From the NCBI RefSeq assembly GCF_900182925.1, contig NZ_LT900024.1, forward strand, positions 2,170,001 to 2,234,000: a DNA stretch of 64,000 bases, in the 5' to 3' direction. The DNA comes from Psychrobacter sp. LV10R520-6. Its GTDB lineage: Bacteria > Pseudomonadota > Gammaproteobacteria > Pseudomonadales > Moraxellaceae. The translations under genes were made by a program, and so were the position numbers. Position 1 is the first letter of the stretch. Every line of letters begins with the position of its first letter. The notes beneath the pieces were generated by a model that worked only from the letters and a program-made list of their open reading frames with translations, did not search any database and was not told the origin of the DNA. Positions 17,313-26,372 of the stretch are shown here, one piece after another.

Positions 17313-17690
17313 TTAACGGTACTGGTTAATAGCTTCGAACAACTCATCTTTGCTAAATGGCTTAGTCAAATACTCATCAGAACCGACAATACGTCCACGC
17401 GCTTTATCAAACAAACCATCTTTTGATGACAGCATAATCACAGGCTTACCAGCATAATCGGGATTGTTTTTGATCAATGCGCATGTCTGATAGCCGTCTA
17501 GACGTGGCATCATAATATCGACAAAGATAATGTCTGGGTTATTATCTACAATCTTAGCCAACGCATCAAAGCCATCAATAGCCGTAACCACTTCGCAGCC
17601 AGCTTTTTGTAATAAGGTCTCTGCTGTACGACGAATGGTTTTTGAGTCATCGATAACCATGACTTTTAAGCCATCAAAATTATTTTCCAT
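17313..17690 (-). CDS. pilG: Response regulator PilG
   Basis: Single-domain CheY-like receiver (125 aa), first gene of the Pil-Chp cluster; in P. aeruginosa it promotes pilus extension and cAMP production. The pocket D14/D15, phosphoacceptor D58 in IIFVDIMMPRLDG, Ser in MLSSKDG and Lys in YLTKPFS are present. Ribosome binding site GGACA is weak, 8 bases before ATG. Downstream, the gene is cut off from pilH by about 2.2 kb of mobile DNA; elsewhere pilG and pilH are normally adjacent. Confidence 0.94.
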   Translation of the reverse strand: MENNFDGLKVMVIDDSKTIRRTAETLLQKAGCEVVTAIDGFDALAKIVDNNPDIIFVDIMMPRLDGYQTCALIKNNPDYAGKPVIMLSSKDGLFDKARGRIVGSDEYLTKPFSKDELFEAINQYR

Positions 17691-18298
17691 TATAATTGTC
17701 CTATGAACGACTGTTTATTCGTATCGCTGTTTTTCAATGCAAACTTTTGGCTGCTATTTTTTTTCATGAAATAGCTTATATTTAGGTTTATAGCGATTAC
17801 CAACTTTACATTATTAGCTTGATAACGATTAACTTTATCTGCAGCTATTATATATGGTGCTAACCGCCTATTAAATATCGCGCTATCATAAGCTAATATA
17901 CGTACTTTATCATTAGTTATCTGAGTAAATTCGGCTATTAATATCACAACGATGCTCGACAACAGTATGGAATGATAGCTAGGTAACAGATTTTTAAGCA
18001 TTGCCTTAATCTTTGTTATGTATAAAATTGCTACATAACTTACCCGATAATCTTAGTTTGTGACAAAAATGTATCAATTAATTCTACTGTGCCTGTTTTA
18101 GCATAATTGATTGCACTTTCCCAGTTATTTAATTGACTGGCGGTTACTTTAACGGTACTAATTGCATTTACTACCCTACTAAACCAGTGATTATAGTATT
18201 ACTCTTTACAGTAGCTAGTAGCTAGTAGCTCTTTGATGGTTAACTAGGGCGCACTAGTTCCTCCTTGTTTGATTTCACTATATAATAAAACGACGTTT
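17691..18298. other. Divergent intergenic region between pilG and the efflux adaptor
   Basis: The 0.6-kb stretch should contain the pilG promoter (minus strand) and that of the adaptor gene (plus strand). An open frame of 103 codons runs on the minus strand into the pilG start but has strongly non-protein-like composition, and I do not accept it. AGCTAGT-type repeats occur at about 18208-18230. No RNA gene was recognised. Confidence 0.4.
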
Positions 18299-19591
18299 AT
18301 GATGGTGATTGGTATGACATTCTTTATGTGCTCCGAATCTGTATGCTTTAAGAATAGCGTTTGCTTATTAATCGCCTTACTTCTTGTCGCGTGCCAACCG
18401 CCGGCACCTAATGATGAACTTCGTGTTGGCGATAAAAGTGAGATCGTAGATACACCACTCATTATCGGTGCAGATAGTGTCACTATGACGCCTAAACATA
18501 TTCTGAATATAAAATCATCACGTTACCAGCCAAGCCTCGGACTACAAGGCAACATTGAACCCACTAAGCAGACACAGCTCACTTCAGCCTATGCGCTTAG
18601 GGTAGAAAAAGTACTGGTTACCACAGGTCAATGGGTAGAAAAAGGCACGCCATTATTGCTTGTCCAGCGTCAAGTTGATACCAGCAAACCGACAAATCCA
18701 TCCAATCAGAAAGACGCCGAAAATTCAGGTTCTACAAACTTAAGCTCCATTAATTTAGGCAGTGCTGCGACTGCTAATAATGAAGCCAAAAACCAAAACG
18801 CTATAAACAGGGCTACAAATAAGGACGCTTCATTAGAGCCATTGCCCAACAATCAGCAACACAGTAAAGAAGCCAATGATCTTGAATCAAAAAGTCAACT
18901 ATCCCCAAAGGATGATGCCAGCAATAGCGATGTAGATAGCAGTCAAGGTTCTGTAAACTCCAAAAAAATCTCTCAGCTGATTGCCATACGTGCCAATTTT
19001 TCAGGGCGCGTGAATGCTTTATATGTTCAACCTAAAGAACAAATTGACGCTCGTAAGCCGCTGTTACACCTTAGTGATGAGAGTGATCTACGCTTTATCG
19101 CTACCTTGCCCATTAAAGTCAAGCCTCAATTATCAGTGGGACAAACGGTAAACTTCACTACTCAAGGTCTGTCAGAAAAATTTACGGGTCAAGTCAGTAA
19201 CTTGGTTGCCAGTGACCAGCCTAACCAGCTATTGGTCTATGTCCATGTCATCAAAAACGACGCCAGCCGCAGTACCCTCAAGCCAGGTATGTTCGTCACC
19301 GGCCGAGTCGATTATGGTCAAATAGAGGTGGGTACAGTAGTCCCTAAGCGCGCGCTTCACGATGTCGATTTAAAAGCTCTAGAGACGCCTCCATATCAGT
19401 CTCTTACGCCCTTGACCGCTAATGTATGGACTATTAAACAAGACCAACTTCTGACCCGTCAGCCTGTTGAGGTTATCAAGTATGATCCAAGTACGGGACA
19501 ATACCTGATTGCAGGTATTAGCAATGATAGCTTGATTTGTTTGGCTGACTTGCCGGTAGAGTCCGCTGGCAAAAAAGTAGTTATTTCATAG
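18299..19591 (+). CDS. Efflux-type periplasmic adaptor lipoprotein (HlyD/MFP family), orphan
   Basis: Resembles RND/MacA-type membrane fusion proteins. With the ATG at 18299 it is 430 aa; ATGs at 18302, 18314 and 18326 are alternatives, none with a strong ribosome binding site. A hydrophobic signal ends in a lipobox (LLVACQ), so it is probably a lipoprotein. The first half of the lipoyl domain (VEKVLVTTGQWVEKGTPLLLVQ) and the second half (FSGRVNALYVQPKEQIDARKPLL) are recognisable, followed by a beta-barrel (to ~GMFVTGRVDYG). Between the lipoyl halves, where the alpha-hairpin that contacts TolC is expected, there is a ~105-residue Ser/Asn/Lys-rich linker with no coiled-coil pattern. No pump or TolC gene is adjacent. 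Confidence 0.78.
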   Translation: MMVIGMTFFMCSESVCFKNSVCLLIALLLVACQPPAPNDELRVGDKSEIVDTPLIIGADSVTMTPKHILNIKSSRYQPSLGLQGNIEPTKQTQLTSAYALRVEKVLVTTGQWVEKGTPLLLVQRQVDTSKPTNPSNQKDAENSGSTNLSSINLGSAATANNEAKNQNAINRATNKDASLEPLPNNQQHSKEANDLESKSQLSPKDDASNSDVDSSQGSVNSKKISQLIAIRANFSGRVNALYVQPKEQIDARKPLLHLSDESDLRFIATLPIKVKPQLSVGQTVNFTTQGLSEKFTGQVSNLVASDQPNQLLVYVHVIKNDASRSTLKPGMFVTGRVDYGQIEVGTVVPKRALHDVDLKALETPPYQSLTPLTANVWTIKQDQLLTRQPVEVIKYDPSTGQYLIAGISNDSLICLADLPVESAGKKVVIS

Positions 19592-19834
19592 CCAGTTATG
19601 ATATAAGTCAATTATGATATAGATTATCTTAATATAAGTTACATGGTGTAGAAACATTAACAAAGCATGTCTTGTTTAACAACGCCTTACTTAGGCAATA
19701 TAGTCGTATCGTCTAATCATCGACTGATTTATTAACCGTATTTTTAATCATTGTGATTTAATTATTGAAAATAACTAATTTAAAATGACGATAACTATTA
19801 GCAGGTTTTTATAAAAACAACTAGAGGACAACCC

Positions 19835-20557
19835 ATGAGTAAGCAGATTTTATTAATTGAAGATGATCCAGATTTGGCAGAATTAATTAGCGATTATCTG
19901 ACTATGAATTATTACGATGTCCATCATGCAGGACTCGGTCAGGAAGGTCTTGATACATTAGATACCAAAGAACGCGATATTGATTTAGTAGTGCTTGATT
20001 TAATGCTCCCTGATATGGATGGAATGCAGGTCTGCCAAAAAATTCGTGGCAATAAAAATAATATGACCAATAAAGTTCCGATTATTATGCTTACGGCTAA
20101 AGGAGATACTACAGATCGCGTATTGGGACTGGAGATGGGCGCTGATGACTATATCTCAAAGCCTTTTGAGCCGCGAGAACTATTGGCACGTATTCGATCG
20201 GTCATTCGTCGTCACGAGCAACCCAATCAAGCGGATAGCCAATCGGATAGTTTGACGTTTGGGCGTTTAAGTGTCTTTCCCGATAGTCATGAAGTGACTA
20301 TTGATGAGCAGTCAGTGCGCTTGACAACCCATCAGTTTCAACTGCTCCATTACTTTGCTACTCATTCCGGTAAAGTGCTCAACCGTGAGCAGCTGTGGCA
20401 AGCGATGCCAAACGACGACAGCTCAGACAATATAGACCGTGCCATTGATGTCCATATTTCACGTTTACGTGCTTTAATTGAGGACAATCCGCGGCAACCA
20501 AAACGTATCATTACGGTACGCGGTGTGGGTTATCAATTCGCCACTGATCAGGTTTGA
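19835..20557 (+). CDS. OmpR/PhoB-family response regulator
   Basis: Two-domain regulator (240 aa). The receiver has E9/D10/D11, phosphoacceptor D55 in VVLDLMLPDMDG and Lys in YISKPFEPREL. The winged-helix DNA-binding domain (about 140-236) has the LTTHQFQLLHYFATHSGKVLNREQL and RAIDVHISRLRALIED motifs of OmpR/RstA/CpxR types. GAGGAC lies 7-8 bases before ATG. The cognate kinase follows at 20688 on the same strand after 130 bases. It may regulate the adjoining adaptor gene, but no operator was identified. Which known subfamily (RstA, CpxR) it belongs to was not resolved. Confidence 0.93.
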   Translation: MSKQILLIEDDPDLAELISDYLTMNYYDVHHAGLGQEGLDTLDTKERDIDLVVLDLMLPDMDGMQVCQKIRGNKNNMTNKVPIIMLTAKGDTTDRVLGLEMGADDYISKPFEPRELLARIRSVIRRHEQPNQADSQSDSLTFGRLSVFPDSHEVTIDEQSVRLTTHQFQLLHYFATHSGKVLNREQLWQAMPNDDSSDNIDRAIDVHISRLRALIEDNPRQPKRIITVRGVGYQFATDQV

Positions 20558-20687
20558 TCGAGAATAAACTACTGATTAACAAGGGTTATAGTAGGTATGA
20601 TTGCCACTTTTGTAACTAATAGCTATAACCAATATTTACCAGTATCAGTATGAATCGATATGAGCATATGATAATAGAGACTGTTTA

Positions 20688-22889
20688 ATGCAGCAGCTGG
20701 GTTTTCGCTCCGTATTTGCTAAGTTATTTGCCAGTGTGATGCTGGCACTTATCTTATTTGCGGTTGCGATGGTGCTATTGACGCAACTGGTCCATGATAA
20801 AGATGCTGGCATACGCTCAGAGGTAGTCGCGACGCAGATTTTGGGGCAGATAGACCCTTATTTACATGAGCTTAATATCTCTGTCAGTAAAGACAATCGC
20901 TTACAATCGCGTTTTATGCTGGCGGTCGTCAAAAAAAGCTTCGATATCTTTGATGAGTCATTGCAAGCAAAAATGGGCTTGTATGACAGTCATGGTCGCT
21001 TACTGATGCAGACGGACAGCAGCGATCTACCATTAGAGCTGCCAGCAACTCCGTCTTTATTATCGCGCGTTTTCCCCTCATTTTCAGACACCCCGCCTAC
21101 CCAGCAAGCACAAGTGTATAGTAGTACCGGCTACACACTGCTTTATGAATCACGCTTGCCGCCCAAAAAGCCAGTACTTTCTGCTGCGCTGAATTTATTT
21201 ACTGGTACTTTGCTGTTACTTATGATTATGGCAGGCGCGCTATGGTGGATCGCTCGTACCATGACGTGGCGGATCAATCAGCTGAGTCAGCAAATAACTC
21301 AGCTTGGGGATGGCGACTTTACAGTACGTGTGAATGCGCGCGGTAATGATGAAATTGCTTCGCTATCACGAGGATTTAACCAAGCGGCTCAAAAGATTGA
21401 ACAGCTTATTAACGCTAATAACTTGCTGTTGGCACATGCCTCTCACGAGCTGCGCACTCCCATCACCCGCATTCGCTTGCAAATTGAGATGATGGATATG
21501 CTTGCTGGCGCCATGTCCATCGACATCAAAGCCAAGTTCGATAAGCGTGCCCAAGCCATCAATCGCGATTTATCAGGACTTAATGACTTGGTTGAAAGTA
21601 TCTTGCTGGTCAGTCGTTTAGATGCCGGTCATGTGATGCAGCAAGTTGAGCGATTAGATTTATACGATTTGGTCAATCAAGAGCGCCAACATTATTCTGA
21701 GGCGACCTTAATCGGTGAGCATATAATCATTGATGGTCAGCCATCTATGTTGACCCACTTAATTCGTAATTTATTAAATAACGCGATGTTACACGGCATA
21801 CCGCCTGTGACTGTATTACTCTATGGCGTACAAACTATTGATGAGGCAGATATCGTGCCTGACTATCTGTTGCAATCAGTACTATGCAGCAGCTTTGCCG
21901 ATCACAGTGACTCAGATTATAATTATTATGCTGAGCAGTTTGACGATAGCGAGTACCCTCTTAATGATAGTAATCAGTATGAAATCAACAAAGATGGCCA
22001 GCGTGTCAATATACAGTCTGACCGCAAATCGGATCGTTCAGGCACTGCTAGTTCAGAAAATTCAGATGAAATAGCCGCCCTACCTGCGCCTATTATTTAT
22101 AGGAATGGCGAAACACTGACTCCTATTAATAGTACGAATGACGACAAACAAGAAAATGCGGATCTTGAGACCACCGATGAAAATTCTGCAGTGATAGACA
22201 AACGACCCCTATCAGTGACTGAAACAGTCGGTACCGATCTATTAGTTACTAAACCGTCAGTTGCTCAATCGCTCAGTAGCGAAACAGGTATTTCACTTAG
22301 CAACAATGACAATAAAATGTCTACAGAGCTAATAGATAAAATTAAAAAAGTTGTTTGGAATATAGTACCGGACGCGCCAGCCGATGCTCGTAACAATGTT
22401 AGGAACGACAACGCTCATACTGAGCCTGAACACCCTGATAATGTTAATGCTAATACCATCAACGCTACTAGCAAACACACAGACGATAGCCTTGATAGTA
22501 ATGAGCCAATTAGTAAAACCAATAATAAAAAAGACAGTAAGGATAAAAACGAGACGCCTACTTCCTCGCGTAAAGAAAATTTATTTACCAAGCATTTAAA
22601 AAAATCCAAAGCCGACCCGACGCGTCCCCTACCAAAATATGCTGTGCTCGCTGTCATTGATGAAGGTGCCGGTATACCTAAAAACAAACGTGAAGAAATC
22701 TTTAGTCCATTTGTACGTTTGCAGCAAAAAAATAAAGGCTCTGGGTTAGGCTTATCTTTGGTAGCACAAATTGTCACTGCTCATCAAGGTCATATTATTA
22801 CTGATACCATCAATGGTCATACTCGATTTTTGGTGGTGATTCCGGTCAAATACGACCCTCATCATAGCTATAAAGACCCTAATGATTAG
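20688..22889 (+). CDS. Sensor histidine kinase with a long disordered insertion in its ATPase domain
   Basis: Transmembrane kinase (733 aa) partnering the preceding regulator. TM1 ~14-34, a short periplasmic part (~35-165), TM2 ~170-190, HAMP ~190-242, then the dimerisation box with phospho-His253 (ASHELRTPITRIR). The ATPase domain begins normally with the N box (RNLLNNAMLHG, Asn361) but the D/G1 box (VIDEGAGIP, Asp658) and G2 box (GSGLGLSLVAQIV) follow only after about 250 extra residues (~395-640), rich in Asp, Asn, Ser and Lys, without recognisable domain. In most kinases about 30-40 residues separate the two boxes. All catalytic motifs remain, so it may be active. No frameshift is needed. 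Confidence 0.9.
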   Translation: MQQLGFRSVFAKLFASVMLALILFAVAMVLLTQLVHDKDAGIRSEVVATQILGQIDPYLHELNISVSKDNRLQSRFMLAVVKKSFDIFDESLQAKMGLYDSHGRLLMQTDSSDLPLELPATPSLLSRVFPSFSDTPPTQQAQVYSSTGYTLLYESRLPPKKPVLSAALNLFTGTLLLLMIMAGALWWIARTMTWRINQLSQQITQLGDGDFTVRVNARGNDEIASLSRGFNQAAQKIEQLINANNLLLAHASHELRTPITRIRLQIEMMDMLAGAMSIDIKAKFDKRAQAINRDLSGLNDLVESILLVSRLDAGHVMQQVERLDLYDLVNQERQHYSEATLIGEHIIIDGQPSMLTHLIRNLLNNAMLHGIPPVTVLLYGVQTIDEADIVPDYLLQSVLCSSFADHSDSDYNYYAEQFDDSEYPLNDSNQYEINKDGQRVNIQSDRKSDRSGTASSENSDEIAALPAPIIYRNGETLTPINSTNDDKQENADLETTDENSAVIDKRPLSVTETVGTDLLVTKPSVAQSLSSETGISLSNNDNKMSTELIDKIKKVVWNIVPDAPADARNNVRNDNAHTEPEHPDNVNANTINATSKHTDDSLDSNEPISKTNNKKDSKDKNETPTSSRKENLFTKHLKKSKADPTRPLPKYAVLAVIDEGAGIPKNKREEIFSPFVRLQQKNKGSGLGLSLVAQIVTAHQGHIITDTINGHTRFLVVIPVKYDPHHSYKDPND

Positions 22890-23264
22890 CGTGTCATTGG
22901 ACTGTCTTTCAGCTTTTAAGTCTTTTTATTGTGCTCAGTTAAAGCCAATTAGATTAGATATGCCCTATAATGGCTCTCCTACTTTAATATTGGTTTTTAT
23001 TACAGCAATAATGACTCTCTATTGCCTGCCGCTTTATGGTGTCATGTTATCCATATCCGCCCCATTATACTTATTGCAGCTAATGGCTATATTGTCATAA
23101 GCCAAATACGGATGTGCATATCCAAAGCGCTCAATAATATGCTATATTACTGCCCCTTAATTATATTGTTATTAACAGCGCTTATTGACCACGAGACTGT
23201 CATTACGCAATAGCATACTGACTTATATGACCGTAACTATATCTATTAATATTTTGAGCATTCC
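22890..23264. other. Intergenic region upstream of metN
   Basis: No convincing gene on either strand. Short frames here are hydrophobic but have no family signature or ribosome binding site. The stretch probably holds the metNI promoter. No SAM riboswitch or MetJ-type (AGACGTCT) operator repeat was recognised. Confidence 0.4.
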
Positions 23265-24035
23265 ATGAGTGACATGATCGTCCTAAATGATGTGACTAAG
23301 AGCTTTTTAAGCGATCGATCAATAAAAAACAAAGACGGCAAACCGCATTGGTTTACTGCCGTTGAGCCGACGTCGCTATCTATACAGCAAGGTGAAATCT
23401 TCGGTCTAATGGGCTATTCAGGAGCGGGAAAGTCTACCTTGCTACGGTTGATTAATCTGCTTGAGCGGCCTGATAGCGGACAAGTTATTATTGACGGCAC
23501 TGATTTGACCCAGTTGTCCGCCAGTGATTTGCGTATCGCACGCCATAATATGGGCATGATTTTTCAACAATTTAATCTTATGTCGAATCGCACGGTATTT
23601 GATAACGTGGCTTTTAATTTGACGGTCTCAGGCTATCCCAGCCGTGATATTCATAAGCGGGTAATGGACTGTCTGAACATTGTTGACTTGACCGATCGCG
23701 CCAGTCACTATCCGGCGCAACTTTCAGGGGGACAAATGCAGCGAGTAGGTATTGCCCGCGCCATTGCACCGAGCCCCAAAGTGTTGCTCGCCGATGAGCC
23801 AACCAGTGCTCTTGATCCTGCCACTACCCGCAGTTTGTTGACTTGTCTGCGTGATATTAATGAGCAGCTCGGGGTGACTATTGTTATTGTGACCCATGAG
23901 ATGAGTGTGATTCGTAGGCTGTGTCACCGCGCCGCATTGCTACATCAAGGGCAACTGCTCGAGGTCGCCGATATTCGCGATGGCCTGATTCAGGCTACCA
24001 CCCCTATTGGCCAAGGCTTAGTGCACGAAGACTAA
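23265..24035 (+). CDS. metN: Methionine ABC transporter ATP-binding protein MetN
   Basis: Energises methionine import with MetI and MetQ. The 256-aa protein has Walker A (GYSGAGKST, ~49-57), Q loop (IFQQFNLM), signature LSGGQMQRVGIARA (~152) and Walker B VLLADEPTSALD (~175). The order and neighbourhood (metN-metI-metQ) identify the substrate. E. coli MetN is 343 aa with a C-terminal regulatory NIL/ACT domain that binds methionine; this protein ends soon after the ATPase core, so that feedback domain is missing. The metI gene follows after 19 bases. Confidence 0.93.
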   Translation: MSDMIVLNDVTKSFLSDRSIKNKDGKPHWFTAVEPTSLSIQQGEIFGLMGYSGAGKSTLLRLINLLERPDSGQVIIDGTDLTQLSASDLRIARHNMGMIFQQFNLMSNRTVFDNVAFNLTVSGYPSRDIHKRVMDCLNIVDLTDRASHYPAQLSGGQMQRVGIARAIAPSPKVLLADEPTSALDPATTRSLLTCLRDINEQLGVTIVIVTHEMSVIRRLCHRAALLHQGQLLEVADIRDGLIQATTPIGQGLVHED

Positions 24036-24054
24036 TGAGGCAGGAGAGATAAAT

Positions 24055-24741
24055 ATGTTGACTGGTGCTGAATTATCCGCCTCAATAGACAAGCTGTTTG
24101 AACTGCGCAAAGAGATTTTGAAATCGTTCGTAGATACCTTTATTATGCTAGGCATTTCCACCACGGTAGCGATACTTATCGGCGGACTGTTTGGTATATT
24201 CTTATTCTTATCTAGCGATCGGCAGTTTTTGCAAAATAAAACTTTGTATGGCGTGTTGGGTGGTATCACCAACTTTATGCGTGCTTTCCCGTTTGTAATT
24301 TTGATGATTGCCATGAGTCCCTTTACCAAAGCCATCGTTGGCACCGGCATCGGACCTATCGCTGCCTCTGTAGTGCTAGCGATTGCCGGCTCATTCTATT
24401 TTGCACGTTTGGTGGAACAAAATCTACGAGAAGTGCCGCGCGGTATCATTGAAGCCACCGAATCTATGGGTGCCAGTCCCTTTACTATCATTAAAGTACT
24501 GCTCAATGAAGCACGTTCAGGGTTGGTGCTGTCTGTGACTATTCTTAGTATCAGCTTACTGTCCTACTCAGCAGCGGCAGGTATGATTGGTGGTGGCGGG
24601 CTTGGTGATTTGGCCATTCGTTATGGTTACTATCGCTATCAGACTGAGGTAATGGTGTTTATTGTGATTATGCTATCGATCATGGTTATCTCCATCCAAG
24701 GCCTTGGTAATTTGCTAGCAACTCGGCTGGATAAACGTTGA
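24055..24741 (+). CDS. metI: Methionine ABC transporter permease MetI
   Basis: Integral-membrane subunit (228 aa) with about five membrane segments. The MetI family features are present: RAFPFVILMIAMSPFTKAIVGTGIGP near residue 80 and the ABC-coupling EAA loop EATESMGASPFTIIKVLLNEA (~140-160). Sits 19 bases after metN, with AGGAGAG before the ATG, so the two are co-translated. Length is near the E. coli MetI (217 aa). Confidence 0.94.
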   Translation: MLTGAELSASIDKLFELRKEILKSFVDTFIMLGISTTVAILIGGLFGIFLFLSSDRQFLQNKTLYGVLGGITNFMRAFPFVILMIAMSPFTKAIVGTGIGPIAASVVLAIAGSFYFARLVEQNLREVPRGIIEATESMGASPFTIIKVLLNEARSGLVLSVTILSISLLSYSAAAGMIGGGGLGDLAIRYGYYRYQTEVMVFIVIMLSIMVISIQGLGNLLATRLDKR

Positions 24742-24847
24742 GTTATCGGATAAATACCAAACACTATAATGAATATTCGATCGTTTACGGTTTTAAAGAG
24801 TACTACTAATGAATAAAACTCAGGATTTGGCGCGTATTAATCCTGGG

Positions 24848-24952
24848 TATAATGCTTGACTTTGTAACTGAGTAAGTTTGATTTTAATGCTAATTTAGCA
24901 CCAATTGGTATCGCATTACATAACATAGCAGCATGACTCATGTTGCTTTTTT
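24848..24952 (+). promoter_or_regulatory. Candidate promoter and leader with terminator before metQ
   Basis: A TATAAT box lies at 24848-24853 with a weak TTGGCG 15 bases upstream. It is followed by a hairpin with a T run (24927-24952: AGCAGCATG/CATGTTGCT, one G-U pair), still 54 bases before the metQ start. The order promoter, hairpin, gene is what a transcription attenuator would look like, but it could equally be the metNI terminator lying beside an independent metQ promoter. The sequence alone does not decide. Confidence 0.4.
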
Positions 24953-25005
24953 GATGACTACGTTGAACCTAACGCGTTTATTATTTTTATTATTGAGGAA
25001 ATCCC

Positions 25006-25956
25006 ATGAAATTAACAGATATCAGCCGTCAATTAGCGACCGCATTTGCCGCCGTTGGTGTATCAAGCTTGGTATTGGTTGGTTGTAGCAACTCATCAGC
25101 CCCAGAAGCCACGCAAGAGCCAGTTACTGAAAACGCCGTCAATAGCGATATCGACCCTGACCATACCAAAATCGTTATCGGTACCACCGAAGGCGACTTT
25201 GCAGATATGGTACGTAACCAAGTCAAAAGCTCACTTGAAGCTCAAGGCTATGAAGTTGAACTGATTCCTTTCACTGACTACGTACGCCCGAACCTCGCAT
25301 TGGCCGATGGCGATTTAGACATCAACATCTTTCAGCACAAGCCTTATCTAGATACCTTCAAATCAGAAAACGATCTTGATTTGATAGAAGTGTTCCAAGT
25401 CCCAACCGCGCCACTTGGTATCTATTCAGGCAAAAAAACCGACCTTAATGATGTTTATAAAGGCATGAGTGTCTCTGCGCCTAATGACCCAAGTAACTTT
25501 GCTCGTGCTTTGGTAATGATGAGTGATCTGGGTTGGATCACCTTAAAAGACGATATCGATCCATTAACGGCCTCAAAAACAGATATCGCTGACAACAGCA
25601 AATACGACATCGAAATCGTTGAGCTAGAAGCGGCCCAACTACCACGCGCGCGTGATGAAGTGGACTTTGCGGTTATCAATGGTAACTATGCGACTGACGC
25701 TGGCATCGAGCTGACCGAAGCGCTATTCCAAGAGCCCAGCTTTAACTATATCAACTGGTCGGCAATCAAATCTGCCGATGTCGGGGAAAAATGGGTCCAA
25801 GACGTTACTAACGCTTATAACTCAGACGCCTTTAAAAAATATGCGCATGATACTTTCCCAGGTTATAAATATCCAAAAATTTGGGCCGCTGATGGTAGTG
25901 CAGCGACTACCGATGCGACCCCTACTGCACCGGTCGTAGAAGAAGCAGCCCAATAG
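25006..25956 (+). CDS. metQ: Methionine-binding lipoprotein MetQ
   Basis: Substrate-binding component of the methionine importer. The 316-aa precursor has a signal with lipobox LVLVGCS (Cys27), then the NlpA/MetQ fold: IVIGTTEGDFADMVRN, NLALADGDLDINIFQHKPYLDTF (~96-118), and DFAVINGNYATDAG (~224-237), all typical of MetQ. A C-terminal Ala/Thr/Pro/Glu-rich tail extends beyond the usual end. GAGGAAA lies about 8 bases before the ATG. It is 264 bases from metI, with a hairpin terminator between, so expression may be independent. Confidence 0.95.
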   Translation: MKLTDISRQLATAFAAVGVSSLVLVGCSNSSAPEATQEPVTENAVNSDIDPDHTKIVIGTTEGDFADMVRNQVKSSLEAQGYEVELIPFTDYVRPNLALADGDLDINIFQHKPYLDTFKSENDLDLIEVFQVPTAPLGIYSGKKTDLNDVYKGMSVSAPNDPSNFARALVMMSDLGWITLKDDIDPLTASKTDIADNSKYDIEIVELEAAQLPRARDEVDFAVINGNYATDAGIELTEALFQEPSFNYINWSAIKSADVGEKWVQDVTNAYNSDAFKKYAHDTFPGYKYPKIWAADGSAATTDATPTAPVVEEAAQ

Positions 25957-26121
25957 CTTATACGGTATAATCGGTACACTTCAAAAAAGATATAGTGTGG
26001 CTGGTAGCAATTTTTACAGCTTCTATCTGGCAAAGTGCACAGCATGTTAGAAAAATTTTACCAGCTGTACGCCTTTATCTACACATCGCTTTTATTTAGC
26101 ATTGACTATATAAGTATCCAA

Positions 26122-26157
26122 AACGTCCATTATCCTCTGATAATGGACGTTTTTTAT
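26122..26157 (+). terminator. Rho-independent terminator after metQ
   Basis: Perfect 13-bp stem AACGTCCATTATC (26122-26134) / GATAATGGACGTT (26139-26151), 4-base loop, T run. Ends metQ transcription about 165 bases after the stop. Confidence 0.92.
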
Positions 26158-26372
26158 TGTCTGTGTCTTATAACGAGTAATTTGTTCTAGTTACTAAAAA
26201 TGACGTTAAAGCCTGTGTACCCTTTGTAAAAAAGCGTCATCTCCCCTTACACTTAGGGTTAAAGGCTCTTATAGTGAGTGAAGTAAATTGATGCTGATGG
26301 CTGTAGAAACATAAGCCATATTATTAATAAAGACCAATTAAAAACCTACAAACTAATAATAAGGACAATGCT

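Noticed and set aside
17144..17347. Frame with Tyr-Arg repeats across the TATATC tract
   Set aside because: Produced by reading the hexamer repeat on the antisense strand; overlaps pilG and the relic.
17690..18001. Minus-strand frame of 103 codons ending in the pilG start region
   Set aside because: Composition is random-like (Ile/Asn/Ser/Lys), no ribosome binding site, no family resemblance; it overlaps the promoter region of pilG.
22882..23100. Short hydrophobic frame after the histidine kinase gene
   Set aside because: No family signature or good start; overlaps the kinase stop and appears to be AT-rich leader DNA.
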